Shown one piece after another: positions 17,765-26,947 of a stretch of 64,000 nt of DNA. The stretch's first letter is position 1, and the number at the start of each line of letters is the position of its first letter. The translations under genes and the position numbers were made by a program. The stretch covers positions 124,001 to 188,000 of the forward strand of contig NZ_AUXV01000067.1 in the NCBI RefSeq assembly GCF_001625575.1, given 5' to 3'. The notes under the pieces were generated by a model that was not told where the DNA came from, searched no databases, and was given only the letters and a program-made list of their open reading frames with translations. The stretch comes from Pseudoalteromonas luteoviolacea S2607 (GTDB taxonomy: Bacteria; Pseudomonadota; Gammaproteobacteria; Enterobacterales; Alteromonadaceae).

Positions 17765-18045
17765 GTCTCAATTTGTAAATACATGTATATCATAACCGCG
17801 TGATGTTAAATCACCAAACTTCGGACAGAAGTGATCACATGGTGGGTTGAGAATAGGCTTGCCTTGGTCAGTTTTGATTGAATTTAAGGCTGTATTTTTT
17901 GTGCGTTGAATTTAATTTAAACGCAAATTTTTTATTTATAGATTGTGATTTTCTGAGTCTTCCCATTTTTTCCCACACATTTCAAAAACTTCTTTGAAAG
18001 CCTCATTATTTCTGGATTTAAGGATATGTTCCCCCCCTTATCTTG

Positions 18046-18082
18046 CTTGACAAAAAGGCTTGTCAAGCCCTAGACTTGTCAA
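18046..18082. repeat. Nested inverted repeats upstream of mraZ
   Basis: CTTGACAA (18046-18053) and TTGTCAAG (18060-18067) form an 8-bp dyad with a 6-base loop. GGCTTG-T-CAAGCC (18057-18069) is a second overlapping perfect dyad, and CTTGTCAA recurs at 18075-18082, so a regulator with CTTGTCAA-like half sites is possible. Confidence 0.55.
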
Positions 18083-18088
18083 TTGTGG

Positions 18089-18094
18089 TAGAAT
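18089..18094 (+). promoter_or_regulatory. -10 box of the mraZ (dcw) promoter
   Basis: TAGAAT matches the sigma-70 -10 consensus closely. No good -35 lies at 16-18 bases, and a TTGACA at 18047 is too far upstream. The MraZ operator begins 2 bases downstream, overlapping the expected start point. Confidence 0.55.
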
Positions 18095-18095
18095 G

Positions 18096-18120
18096 TGGGT
18101 TAAAGTGGATCAAATTGGAT
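18096..18120 (+). promoter_or_regulatory. MraZ operator (three direct TGG repeats)
   Basis: TGGGT, TGGAT and TGGAT begin at 18096, 18106 and 18116, each separated by 5 bases. This is the TGGGN-N5 direct-repeat architecture bound by MraZ, which represses its own dcw operon in E. coli. It sits just before mraZ and overlaps the likely transcription start. Confidence 0.85.
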
Positions 18121-18158
18121 CAAAATGTACATTTCTTACTCGTTGAGGTGGTTTAGCT

Positions 18159-18617
18159 ATGTTCCGCGGCGCGAACTTAATAAGCCTTGACGACAAAGGG
18201 CGTTTTTCGATACCTGTGAAGTATCGCCAACCGCTGCTGTCTGAAGAAATGGGGACAGTGATTTGTACCATTGCGATTAACGAACCTTGCCTTTGGGTGT
18301 ATCCACTTTCTGAATGGCAAGATATTGAAGCTCGTTTACACAAGTTGTCGAATACTAATCCACGAGTAAGACGATGGCAGCGCATGTTGTTAGGACATGC
18401 GACAGAGTATCAATTGGACAAAAATGGCCGAATTTTGTTGGCCCCATCTTTGCGCAATTATGCCAACCTTGGGAAAAAGCTCATGTTGGTTGGCCTATTA
18501 AATAAGTTTGAGATCTGGGATGAAGCTCGCTGGAACGAACAAATGCGTCTCGATACAGAGATTGAGCGCAGTGGTGACGTGGAAGAGAGCTCAGATCTTG
18601 ATGGTTTTTCTTTATAG
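18159..18617 (+). CDS. mraZ: Transcriptional regulator MraZ
   Basis: MraZ is an AbrB-like DNA-binding protein that forms large rings and represses the dcw operon from repeats in its own promoter. The 152-residue product has the duplicated MraZ fold: MFRGANLISLDDKGRFSIP in the first half and ATEYQLDKNGRILLAPSLR in the second, each with the conserved DxxGR core. The start has GAGG upstream. It is the first gene of an approximately 16.7-kb cluster, and rsmH begins 22 bases after the stop. The operator repeats are visible at 18096-18120. Confidence 0.97.
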   Translation: MFRGANLISLDDKGRFSIPVKYRQPLLSEEMGTVICTIAINEPCLWVYPLSEWQDIEARLHKLSNTNPRVRRWQRMLLGHATEYQLDKNGRILLAPSLRNYANLGKKLMLVGLLNKFEIWDEARWNEQMRLDTEIERSGDVEESSDLDGFSL

Positions 18618-18639
18618 AGTACAGGTGTAGCTCACAATT

Positions 18640-19575
18640 ATGAGTTCAGAATTAGAACATATCTCGGTGTTAATGAACGAAACGCTCGACGCACTTGAGA
18701 TAAAGGCAGATGGCATTTATATCGATGGTACTTTTGGTCGAGGTGGCCACTCAGGACAAATTCTGAAGCGCTTGGGCGAAAAAGGTCGTTTGCAAGCAAT
18801 AGATCAAGATCCTCAGGCGATAAAGGCTGCTGAAAAGTTTGCGCAAGATGAGCGGTTTTCAATCGCACATAATCGCTTTTCAAATATTGCAGAGGTGGCT
18901 GAGTCAGCGCAGCTGACAGGCAAGGTGGACGGCATCTTGCTGGATATTGGGGTTTCTTCTCCACAGCTAGACGACGCAGATAGAGGGTTCAGTTTTATGA
19001 AAGATGGCCCCCTCGATATGCGCATGAACCCTCAAGCTGGCAGAAGTGCAGCGCAGTGGCTAGCTGAGGCTGAGCTTGAAGACATGGTGCACGTTATCAA
19101 GAAATATGGTGAAGAAAAGTTTGCCAGACGCATTGCACATAAAGTGATTGAAACTCGTGAAGTGACTGAAATTACCACGACTAAACAACTTGCGGATCTT
19201 ATTGATGAAGCCGTGCCGGTCAAAGATAAGCACAAGCACCCTGCAACACGCACCTTTCAAGCCATTAGAATTTATATTAACAGCGAGTTAGAAGAGATCC
19301 AAACGGCGCTTTCGGCAGCAATCGATGTTCTTAAGCCAGGTGGTCGACTGGTTGTTATCTCATTTCACTCTTTGGAAGATCGCATTGTTAAACAATTTAT
19401 TAAGAAGCAAAGTAAAGGAGAGGCTGTTCCACGAGGATTACCTCTTACTGATGAACAACTCAATAAAAACCTAACTCTAAAAGCGATCGGAAAGGCCATC
19501 AAACCGAGTAAGGCTGAAATTGAGGCAAATCCCAGATCGCGCAGTTCTGTTTTACGCATTGCAGAGAAGCTCTAA
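18640..19575 (+). CDS. rsmH: 16S rRNA (cytosine1402-N4)-methyltransferase RsmH (MraW)
   Basis: Transfers a methyl group from S-adenosylmethionine to N4 of C1402 in the 16S rRNA decoding centre, complementing RsmI. The 311-residue protein begins with HISVLMNETLDAL, has the SAM loop YIDGTFGRGGHSGQIL, the DGILLDIGVSSPQLDD motif, GFSFMKDGPLDMRM and the C-terminal LVVISFHSLEDRIVKQF plus NPRSRSSVLR. All are classic RsmH signatures. It abuts ftsL without a gap. Confidence 0.98.
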   Translation: MSSELEHISVLMNETLDALEIKADGIYIDGTFGRGGHSGQILKRLGEKGRLQAIDQDPQAIKAAEKFAQDERFSIAHNRFSNIAEVAESAQLTGKVDGILLDIGVSSPQLDDADRGFSFMKDGPLDMRMNPQAGRSAAQWLAEAELEDMVHVIKKYGEEKFARRIAHKVIETREVTEITTTKQLADLIDEAVPVKDKHKHPATRTFQAIRIYINSELEEIQTALSAAIDVLKPGGRLVVISFHSLEDRIVKQFIKKQSKGEAVPRGLPLTDEQLNKNLTLKAIGKAIKPSKAEIEANPRSRSSVLRIAEKL

Positions 19576-19899
19576 ATGGCTAAGTCGACGCAACGCCAAC
19601 CTCAGCTCTTTTTAGAAATTTGCCAAGTGATCTTGGCGAATAAACTGACGTTTTTGTTGCTCGTAAGTGTCTTCATATCCTCTTTAGTGGTGGTACAAGT
19701 AACTCACTCGACACGTCAGCAATTAATTATGCAAGATAAATTATTACAACAAAGAGACGAGTTAGATCTTGAATGGCGTTACTTATTAGTTGAAGAAGAG
19801 TTTTATTCACAGCATGCGCGAATTGAAGAAATAGCTAAAGCACAGCTAAAAATGCTGCGTCCAACGAGTAAAGAAGAGCAGGTGATAGAGCTGCCATGA
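19576..19899 (+). CDS. ftsL: Cell division protein FtsL
   Basis: A small bitopic divisome protein that forms the FtsQLB complex and helps activate FtsWI. The product is 107 residues: a cytoplasmic N terminus, one transmembrane helix at about 25-47, then a periplasmic heptad-rich coiled coil (about 50-95) and the typical RIEEIAKAQLKMLRP segment near the end. The ATG follows the rsmH stop directly, and its stop overlaps the ftsI start by 4 bases (ATGA). Confidence 0.95.
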   Translation: MAKSTQRQPQLFLEICQVILANKLTFLLLVSVFISSLVVVQVTHSTRQQLIMQDKLLQQRDELDLEWRYLLVEEEFYSQHARIEEIAKAQLKMLRPTSKEEQVIELP

Positions 19900-21710
19900 A
19901 GACAAGTAACAAACCTTCACAAAATCTAATTGCTTGGCGCTTTATTTTGGTTTGCGTCATGTTGGTATCTGTATTTGTCGCGCTGATTGCAAGAGCTGCT
20001 TATTTACAAGTTATAGAGCCTGATAAAGCGCGAGCTGAAAACATGAAGCGCACAGTAAGAATGGAAAAATTACATGTGCAACGTGGGATGATCTTTGATC
20101 GCAACGGCAAAGAACTTGCGGTGAGTGTACCTGTGGTAAGCGTATATGTCGATCCGCTCGCATTGGACAAAGCATTAAAATCACGCGTTTTGCGTCAAGC
20201 TAGAAAGAATGGTGAGGATCACGTTGCGCTGGCTGATAACGCGTCATTGCTCGCCGAGCGAAAACAGCAGCTCTTTCAAGAACAGGCGCGTTGGCGGGAG
20301 CTCTCCGATGTCCTCCAGTTACCTTCAGAGCAGGTCAATAAAAAGTTGCGCGGAAATGCAAAACGAAGGTTTGTTTATTTAAAGCGCCAAGTTACACCTG
20401 CAGTGGCAAAATATATAAAACAGATGCGCTTACCAGGTATTCACTTACTGGACGAGTCAAAGCGTTTTTATCCTAGTGGTGAGATTGCGGCACATATTCT
20501 CGGTGTCACGAATATTGACGGTATTGGTATTGAAGGCATTGAAAAGCGCTTTGATAAAGCGTTAACAGGCACCGAAGGGCTTAGGACGATTCGAAAAGAT
20601 GCACAGGGTCGAGAAGTACAAGTATTGTCTGAAGAGGAACGTGTAGAACCGGAAGATATTCACTTGAGTATCGATCTAAGAATTCAGACCATAGCTTATC
20701 GAGCGCTTAAATCGGCCGTGCTGACCTATCAGGCAACTTCGGGGTCTGCAATTGTTGTTGATGTGCATACCGGTGAGATTTTGGCAATGGTCAACAGCCC
20801 AAGTTTTAATCCTAACGATATGAGTAATGCGGCACCTTATAAACGCCGTAACCGTGCAATTACGGACTTATTTGAACCTGGCTCGACTTTGAAGCCGCTG
20901 GCTATACTAGCGGGACTCGATCATGGGGTGATCGAATCTGACGATGTTATTAATACTTTTCCTGGCTGGATGAGGTTAGGGGGCAGTTTAGTCAAAGATA
21001 CACGAAACCATGGCGAAATGACTCTCAGAGAAATATTGAAAGTCTCAAGCAATATGGGTGTTGCGAAGATCAGTCAACTATTACCAAAAGATTATTTAGT
21101 TGGCGTATACCAGAAAGTTGGATTTGGAGAAGACACTGGCACGTTGATGATCGGGGAGAGTTCAGGATTATTCTATCCGAATAGACGTTGGTCAGATTTC
21201 GAGATTGCGACGCTGTCATATGGCTATGCGGTTTCGGTCAGTACGGCACAGGTCGCGCGCTTGTATGCCACGTTAGGTGCCGGTGGTATTTCAAGACCTT
21301 TGACAATTTTAAAACAAGATGCGCCTCAGCCGGGTAATCGGTTGTTCAAAGAAGAAGATGTGAAAGCCGTTGTTTCGATGATGGAATCAATCTTTGAAAA
21401 AGGTGGCACAGCTTCAAGTATCAAAGTAGATGGCTATCGCGCTGCTGGTAAAACTGGTACGTCCAAAAAAGCGGTGGCTGGTGGATATGGCGACGAATAT
21501 GTGGGTTATTTTGCAGGGGTTGCACCAGCGAGTGATCCTAGGCTTGCAGTTGTAGTCATGGTGAATGAACCAGGCAATGACGTATATTATGGTGGTGATA
21601 CTGCTGGGCCTGTTTTTGCTGAGATCGTTTCTAATGCGCTAAGAATGTTGAATGTTGCTCCGGATAAAGAACGGGTTGCTTATTTATCGGAGTCAAAAAA
21701 TGATGCGTGA
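19896..21710 (+). CDS. ftsI: Septal peptidoglycan transpeptidase FtsI (PBP3)
   Basis: A monofunctional class B penicillin-binding protein that cross-links septal peptidoglycan with FtsW. The 604-residue protein has a short cytoplasmic tail, a membrane anchor at about 15-35, the pedestal domain (RGMIFDRNGKELAVS) and the transpeptidase domain. Active-site motifs are all visible: EPGSTLKP with nucleophile Ser330, SSN in VSSNMGVAK, and GKTGTSKKA. Start and stop overlap ftsL and murE respectively, indicating tight translational coupling. Confidence 0.98.
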   Translation: MKTSNKPSQNLIAWRFILVCVMLVSVFVALIARAAYLQVIEPDKARAENMKRTVRMEKLHVQRGMIFDRNGKELAVSVPVVSVYVDPLALDKALKSRVLRQARKNGEDHVALADNASLLAERKQQLFQEQARWRELSDVLQLPSEQVNKKLRGNAKRRFVYLKRQVTPAVAKYIKQMRLPGIHLLDESKRFYPSGEIAAHILGVTNIDGIGIEGIEKRFDKALTGTEGLRTIRKDAQGREVQVLSEEERVEPEDIHLSIDLRIQTIAYRALKSAVLTYQATSGSAIVVDVHTGEILAMVNSPSFNPNDMSNAAPYKRRNRAITDLFEPGSTLKPLAILAGLDHGVIESDDVINTFPGWMRLGGSLVKDTRNHGEMTLREILKVSSNMGVAKISQLLPKDYLVGVYQKVGFGEDTGTLMIGESSGLFYPNRRWSDFEIATLSYGYAVSVSTAQVARLYATLGAGGISRPLTILKQDAPQPGNRLFKEEDVKAVVSMMESIFEKGGTASSIKVDGYRAAGKTGTSKKAVAGGYGDEYVGYFAGVAPASDPRLAVVVMVNEPGNDVYYGGDTAGPVFAEIVSNALRMLNVAPDKERVAYLSESKNDA

Positions 21711-23166
21711 TCTGGCACAAGTATTGGCGAAATTTGACGTTAAAAGTACGCGTATAGAAGTACAAGATCTTCGCTTGGACAGCCGAGAGGTGCGTCATGG
21801 CGATTGCTTTATTGCCATCAGTGGTCATCAATTAGATGGACTCAGATTTATCGCCTCAGCAATCGAAAAGGGTGCAGTATGCGTTTTAGTTGATGCAAGT
21901 GCAGATGTAACGGACTTTTCGGTTGAAGTAATTAAAGTCCCTAGTTTGAAAAGTAAATTGGCGAGTATTGCTGCCGATTTTTATCAATACCCTAGTCGAC
22001 ACTTAAATGTAGTCGGTGTAACAGGAACTAATGGGAAGTCGACTACGACCGCGATGATCGCCAATTTGGCGACTATATGTGGCAAAGACAGTGCAGTTAT
22101 TGGGACATTAGGCTTTGGCAGTCCGAAAAAATTAACCCCCTTGAATAATACGACCCCATCTGCGATTGATTTACAACGTATTTTTTCAGAGCTCTTAAAT
22201 CAGTATCAACAAGTTGCGATGGAGGTGTCTTCTCATGGTATCGTTCAAGGGCGTACAGAGCAGATCGATTTTGATGTCGCAGTTTTTACTAACCTGAGTC
22301 GCGATCACTTGGATTACCACGGTGATATGCAGAGCTATGCTGGTGCAAAAAAACGTTTGTTTACTGAGTGTGGTGCTAGACACAAAGTACTCAATTTAGA
22401 TGATAGCTACGCAAGACAATGGTTAACGGAGTTGCCTCCTAGCGATTGTGTTGTATATGGTGAGCAACCAGAAAGCCACCAGTTTGAAAGTTATGTATTT
22501 TTTGACAAGGTTGTTTGTCATCAACACGGTCTCTCATTTCAACTAAATACGTCATGGGGGGAGGTGACAGTCTCCACGCCATTATTTGGTTTGTTCAATT
22601 TATATAATTTGTGTGCTGCATTTGCGAGTTTATTAGTCCAAGGATATTGCTTGGACCAATTGCAAGCTGCTGTGAAAAAGATCGAGCCGGTAGATGGCCG
22701 TATGCAAGCATTTAAAAACGATGGTAAGCCAACTTGTATCGTTGATTATGCGCATACACCTGAAGCACTGGAACTTGCATTGCAGGCCTTGCAAATGCAT
22801 GTACCAGGTAAAGTGACATGTGTATTTGGTTGTGGCGGAGACCGTGACGCCGGTAAGCGTCCAATGATGGCCAAAGCAGCAGAGCTATATTCCGATAAAA
22901 TTATAATTACAAGTGATAACCCCCGCAGCGAAGATCCATTAACAATTATTAATGATATTAAGGCTGGGCTCAGTAATCCAGAGTATGCTGTTGTGCAACC
23001 TGATAGAGCAATGGCGATTCGATTCGCTATTGAACACGCAGATGAAGAGAGCGTTGTTCTGATTGCGGGTAAGGGTCATGAAGACTATCAAATTATTGGA
23101 AATCAAAAGCTAAGCTTTTGTGATAGAAGCTTAGTTAAAGCAATTTTAGAGGGGGAAAGTGCATGA
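21700..23166 (+). CDS. murE: UDP-MurNAc-tripeptide synthetase (meso-DAP ligase) MurE
   Basis: Adds meso-diaminopimelate to UDP-MurNAc-L-Ala-D-Glu in the cytoplasm, using ATP. P-loop GVTGTNGKSTTTAM and DNPRSEDP are present; the latter is the signature of meso-DAP rather than lysine specificity. The ORF is open from 21652, but the ATG at 21700 has GGAG (21689-21692) at 7-base spacing and gives a normal 488-residue MurE; a second ATG follows directly. It overlaps the end of ftsI by 11 bases and murF by 4. Confidence 0.97.
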   Translation: MMRDLAQVLAKFDVKSTRIEVQDLRLDSREVRHGDCFIAISGHQLDGLRFIASAIEKGAVCVLVDASADVTDFSVEVIKVPSLKSKLASIAADFYQYPSRHLNVVGVTGTNGKSTTTAMIANLATICGKDSAVIGTLGFGSPKKLTPLNNTTPSAIDLQRIFSELLNQYQQVAMEVSSHGIVQGRTEQIDFDVAVFTNLSRDHLDYHGDMQSYAGAKKRLFTECGARHKVLNLDDSYARQWLTELPPSDCVVYGEQPESHQFESYVFFDKVVCHQHGLSFQLNTSWGEVTVSTPLFGLFNLYNLCAAFASLLVQGYCLDQLQAAVKKIEPVDGRMQAFKNDGKPTCIVDYAHTPEALELALQALQMHVPGKVTCVFGCGGDRDAGKRPMMAKAAELYSDKIIITSDNPRSEDPLTIINDIKAGLSNPEYAVVQPDRAMAIRFAIEHADEESVVLIAGKGHEDYQIIGNQKLSFCDRSLVKAILEGESA

Positions 23167-24545
23167 TCAAGATGAATTTTTCTTGGCTTGCAGAAGTACT
23201 TGAGGCCCCTTTTAGTGGGCAAGATTTGGCAGTTGCCAATATCAATACAGATACAAGAACAATAACCAACGACGAAGTTTTTCTCGCGTTACAAGGCGCA
23301 AACTTTGACGGTCATAAATTTGTGGCCGAAGCAAAGAAAAAAGGCGCTATTGCTGCGATTGTATCTCGACCTGTAGATGTCGACATTGTTCAGTTTGTGG
23401 TGCCGGATACGCGACTCGCACTTGGTAGGTTAGGGCAAAAGGTGATTCAACATGTGGCACCTAAAACAGTGGCTATTACTGGCAGTGTCGGTAAGACCAC
23501 GGTTAAAGAGATGGCGGCAGCGATCCTCTCTAGACGCGGCAAGGTACTGGCAACAAAAGGTAATTTTAATAACGATATCGGTGTGCCACTCACTTTATTA
23601 CGACTATCAGAAGATGATGAATACGCCGTAATTGAATTGGGCGCTAACCATATTGGTGAGATTGCCTATACCAGTGGCTTAACTAACCCGGATGTTGCTG
23701 TGGTCTGTAACGTTGCGCCATCGCACTTAGAAGGGTTTGGCTCTATTGAAGGTATTGGCCAAGCCAAGGGGGAGATATTTGGCGGCCTTAAAGCTGATGG
23801 CACTGCGGTTATCAATCAAGATAGCGACTTTGCTGATATGTGGATTGAAAGTTTATCTACCCAATCGACAAAACGATTTTCGATGCAGGCTAAACATGAT
23901 GTCTGGGCAGAAGATATCAAGTTAGATGATGCCGGCAGGGCCGAATTTGTATTGTGTACTCCTACTTCATCTATGCCGGTCCAGTTGGCCTTACCAGGTA
24001 AGCATAATGTGATGAATGCAGTGATTGCTGCGTCGATTACAATGCCATTAGGTGCTTCTTTAGAAGATGTTGCAGTAGCATTACACAATATGGAAGTAGT
24101 AAAAGGCCGTGTAAATGTGATTGATGTTTCTCACCGTTTGAGGGTTGTTGATGATACATATAATGCAAATGTACGCTCAGTTAAAGCTGCCATTGAGCTT
24201 CTGAAAGAAATGCCTGGTACTCGAATACTGGCTCTTGGAGATATGGCTGAGCTGGGAGATGAGGCGCGAGCATACCATCAAGAGGTTGGAGAGTACGCAC
24301 GCCAATTAGGGATTGATGCGTTGTTTTCTTTAGGCGTATTAAGCCGCTATGCCAGCGAAGTATTTGAACAGCCTGAGCGTCACTTTTCGGCCCGTGAGCA
24401 CTTGCTTGAAGCGCTGTTCGAATTTATTAATCTTGAATCTCAAAGGTGCACTGTGTTGATAAAAGGGTCGCGTAGTGCACGTATGGAGCTGTTGGTTTCA
24501 GACTTGATAGCTGCCCACAAAAATTCTGTCGATGGGGACCGGTAA
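23163..24545 (+). CDS. murF: UDP-MurNAc-tripeptide:D-Ala-D-Ala ligase MurF
   Basis: Joins D-Ala-D-Ala to UDP-MurNAc-tripeptide, completing the soluble pentapeptide precursor. The 460-residue product has the Mur-ligase three-domain layout with P-loop AITGSVGKTTVKEM, the GNFNNDIGVPLTLLRL motif and the C-terminal DDTYNANVRSVKAA segment. The ATGA junction with murE and the 1-base TAATG overlap with mraY indicate a single translational unit. Confidence 0.97.
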   Translation: MIKMNFSWLAEVLEAPFSGQDLAVANINTDTRTITNDEVFLALQGANFDGHKFVAEAKKKGAIAAIVSRPVDVDIVQFVVPDTRLALGRLGQKVIQHVAPKTVAITGSVGKTTVKEMAAAILSRRGKVLATKGNFNNDIGVPLTLLRLSEDDEYAVIELGANHIGEIAYTSGLTNPDVAVVCNVAPSHLEGFGSIEGIGQAKGEIFGGLKADGTAVINQDSDFADMWIESLSTQSTKRFSMQAKHDVWAEDIKLDDAGRAEFVLCTPTSSMPVQLALPGKHNVMNAVIAASITMPLGASLEDVAVALHNMEVVKGRVNVIDVSHRLRVVDDTYNANVRSVKAAIELLKEMPGTRILALGDMAELGDEARAYHQEVGEYARQLGIDALFSLGVLSRYASEVFEQPERHFSAREHLLEALFEFINLESQRCTVLIKGSRSARMELLVSDLIAAHKNSVDGDR

Positions 24546-25627
24546 TGTTAGTTTGGTTAGCAGAGTATTTAACGCAATACTACAGTGGTTTCAATGTCTT
24601 TTCATATCTCACCGTACGAGCAATTTTGGGGATCCTCACGGCCCTTTTGATCTCGTTGTATTTTGGTCCAAAATTGATACGAGCTTTACAACGTATGCAA
24701 ATTGGACAGACTGTCCGAGATGATGGTCCAGAGACTCATCTATCTAAGTCGGGCACACCGACAATGGGTGGCTTGCTTATTTTGGCAGCGATCTTTACCA
24801 GCTCTTTAATGTGGGGAGACTTAAGTAATAAATATGTTTGGGTCACCTTGTTTGTGATTGGTTCTTTGGGCGTTGTTGGGTTTGTCGATGACTACCGTAA
24901 AGTGATTCGAAAGGACAGCAAGGGTTTGATCGCAAGATGGAAGTACTTTTGGCAATCAGTGATTGCAATCTCTGTTGCCGCCTTTTTGTACTATACAGCG
25001 AATTCTGACGCGGAAACCTCTCTGGTTGTGCCGTTTTTCAAAGATGTGCTACCGCAACTTGGGTTGCTCTACCTTGTCATGAGTTATTTTGTGATTGTAG
25101 GTACATCCAATGCGGTCAATTTAACTGACGGCCTTGATGGGCTTGCTATTGTGCCAACAATTCTAGTCGCCGCTGCATTGGCAATTATTGCCTATTTGAC
25201 TGGTAACGTGAACTTCTCAAATTACCTCCATATTCCTCATATACCATTGGCCAGTGAATTGGTTGTTGTGTGCACTGCTATTGTTGGTGCTGGATTAGGG
25301 TTCTTATGGTTTAACACCTACCCTGCGCAAGTATTTATGGGCGATGTGGGCTCTTTGGCCTTGGGCGGCGCTTTAGGCATAATTGCTATTTTGGTAAGAC
25401 AAGAGTTGGTATTAGTGATTATGGGGGGCGTATTCGTGATGGAGGCCCTGTCGGTTATTCTTCAGGTCGGCTCATACAAACTGCGTGGTCAACGTATTTT
25501 CAGAATGGCTCCAATACATCACCATTATGAATTAAAAGGCTGGCCTGAACCGCGCGTTATAGTGCGGTTTTGGATAATCTCTTTTATTTTAGTACTTGCT
25601 GGATTGGCAACTCTAAAGATCAGGTAA
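24545..25627 (+). CDS. mraY: Phospho-MurNAc-pentapeptide transferase MraY
   Basis: Integral membrane enzyme that moves phospho-MurNAc-pentapeptide onto undecaprenyl phosphate, making lipid I. The 360-residue protein has about ten transmembrane helices and the family catalytic motifs: GFVDDYRKV, NAVNLTDGLDGLA and MAPIHHHYELKG. The start overlaps the murF stop by 1 base, and murD starts directly after. Confidence 0.98.
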   Translation: MLVWLAEYLTQYYSGFNVFSYLTVRAILGILTALLISLYFGPKLIRALQRMQIGQTVRDDGPETHLSKSGTPTMGGLLILAAIFTSSLMWGDLSNKYVWVTLFVIGSLGVVGFVDDYRKVIRKDSKGLIARWKYFWQSVIAISVAAFLYYTANSDAETSLVVPFFKDVLPQLGLLYLVMSYFVIVGTSNAVNLTDGLDGLAIVPTILVAAALAIIAYLTGNVNFSNYLHIPHIPLASELVVVCTAIVGAGLGFLWFNTYPAQVFMGDVGSLALGGALGIIAILVRQELVLVIMGGVFVMEALSVILQVGSYKLRGQRIFRMAPIHHHYELKGWPEPRVIVRFWIISFILVLAGLATLKIR

Positions 25628-26947
25628 ATGAACGATATAGACAAGCTTAAGCAGCAACACATTACAATTCTAGGCCTTGGTGTAACAGGGCTTGGAATTG
25701 TGCGTTTTCTAGTACGACATGGTATCACGCCCAAAATTGTTGATACGCGCGCTGTGCCGCCAGGTGCTGAGTGGTTGGCGCATAATGTACCTGAATGTGA
25801 GGCCGTATTTGGCCCATTAGCTGAAGCTGCATTAACGAAGACAGATGTCATAATAATTAGTCCTGGTATCCCTCTTTATGATAGGTACGTGGCACAAGCA
25901 ATAGCGGGTGGGACCGAGGTGATCGGGGATGTTGAACTGTTTGCCCGTTTAAATCACACACCAGTTGTTGCGGTAACTGGTTCAAATGGTAAATCTACGG
26001 TAGTAAGTTTGGTGACCGAAGTCTGCATAGAGGCAGGTCTCAAGGTGGGGCTCGGTGGAAATATTGGTACCTCCGCTCTTGATTTACTGGATCAAGACCT
26101 TGATTTAATCGTATTAGAGCTATCTAGCTTCCAACTTGAAACGACTCAAAGCTTGAAGTGCACTAGCGCCATGATCCTCAACATTACCGAGGACCATATG
26201 GATCGATATCCTGATTTTGATGCCTACTGCGCAGCTAAAAAACGTATCTTTCAACAAACCGATTTACTGGTTTTCAACTGTGACGATGAGCGAACCTACC
26301 AAGCACACGAGCGTTCATTGAGTGTGGGACTAAAGAATGCAGACTATTGCATTAAAAATTTTCCTGAAGGCGCATATTTTTGTGCAATGGATGAGGCTTT
26401 TCTACCAGTAAACTGTCTCTCTATTCCTGGTAAGCATAACCAGTTCAATGCGTTATCGGTGATGGCTTTATTGAGCCCTTTTGAAATAAGTAAACAGGCA
26501 TTTGAACAAGGGTTTGCTCGGTTCAGTGGGCTTGCGCATCGCTGCCAATTAATTGCCGACGTCAACGGGATCAAATATTTTAATGATTCAAAAGCGACCA
26601 ATGTAGGTGCCACAGTTGCAGCACTTGAAAGCCTCGCTGATGATAGCGGTAAAATTGTTTTGATTTTAGGTGGGGATGCGAAAGGTGCAGAAATATCTCC
26701 TTTAGTGGCGCCGCTCAAAAAGTACTGTCGCTCCATTTTATGTTTTGGCAAAGATGCAGATTTGTTCGTGCCACTCCATGACAACAGTGTGAAAGTTTCA
26801 ACGTTGCAAGAGGCTGTTTTAGAGGCAAAAAAACAAGCTATTGCTGGTGATATTGTATTGTTGGCTCCAGCATGCGCTAGCACAGATATGTACCCTAATT
26901 ATATGATTAGAGGTGATGAGTTCACCAAATTGGTAGGAGAACTCTAA
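25628..26947 (+). CDS. murD: UDP-MurNAc-L-Ala:D-Glu ligase MurD
   Basis: Adds D-glutamate to UDP-MurNAc-L-Ala. The 439-residue protein has an N-terminal Rossmann domain (ITILGLGVTGLGIVRFL), P-loop AVTGSNGKSTVVSLV, LELSSFQLE, and C-terminal FNDSKATNVGAT plus LLAPACASTDMY, all standard MurD elements. It abuts mraY and overlaps ftsW by 1 base. Long open frames on the opposite strand here are coding shadows. Confidence 0.97.
   Translation: MNDIDKLKQQHITILGLGVTGLGIVRFLVRHGITPKIVDTRAVPPGAEWLAHNVPECEAVFGPLAEAALTKTDVIIISPGIPLYDRYVAQAIAGGTEVIGDVELFARLNHTPVVAVTGSNGKSTVVSLVTEVCIEAGLKVGLGGNIGTSALDLLDQDLDLIVLELSSFQLETTQSLKCTSAMILNITEDHMDRYPDFDAYCAAKKRIFQQTDLLVFNCDDERTYQAHERSLSVGLKNADYCIKNFPEGAYFCAMDEAFLPVNCLSIPGKHNQFNALSVMALLSPFEISKQAFEQGFARFSGLAHRCQLIADVNGIKYFNDSKATNVGATVAALESLADDSGKIVLILGGDAKGAEISPLVAPLKKYCRSILCFGKDADLFVPLHDNSVKVSTLQEAVLEAKKQAIAGDIVLLAPACASTDMYPNYMIRGDEFTKLVGEL

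Larger units (their letters stand above)
17765..18158. other. Divergent control region between the GGDEF/EAL gene and mraZ
   Basis: No gene. It holds the mraZ promoter and operator (annotated separately), overlapping dyads at 18046-18069, a third CTTGTCAA at 18075-18082, a C7 run at 18031, and at 17961-17975 the sequence TCCCA-N5-TCCCA. Read on the minus strand, that last element is TGGGA-N5-TGGGA, the form of an MraZ box. Confidence 0.6.

Noticed and set aside
18110..18385. Leftward 91-codon ORF over the mraZ start
   Set aside because: It covers the MraZ operator and the conserved start of mraZ on the other strand.
26344..26883. 179-codon leftward ORF
   Set aside because: Antisense to murD, whose motifs are all intact; composition is that of a coding shadow.
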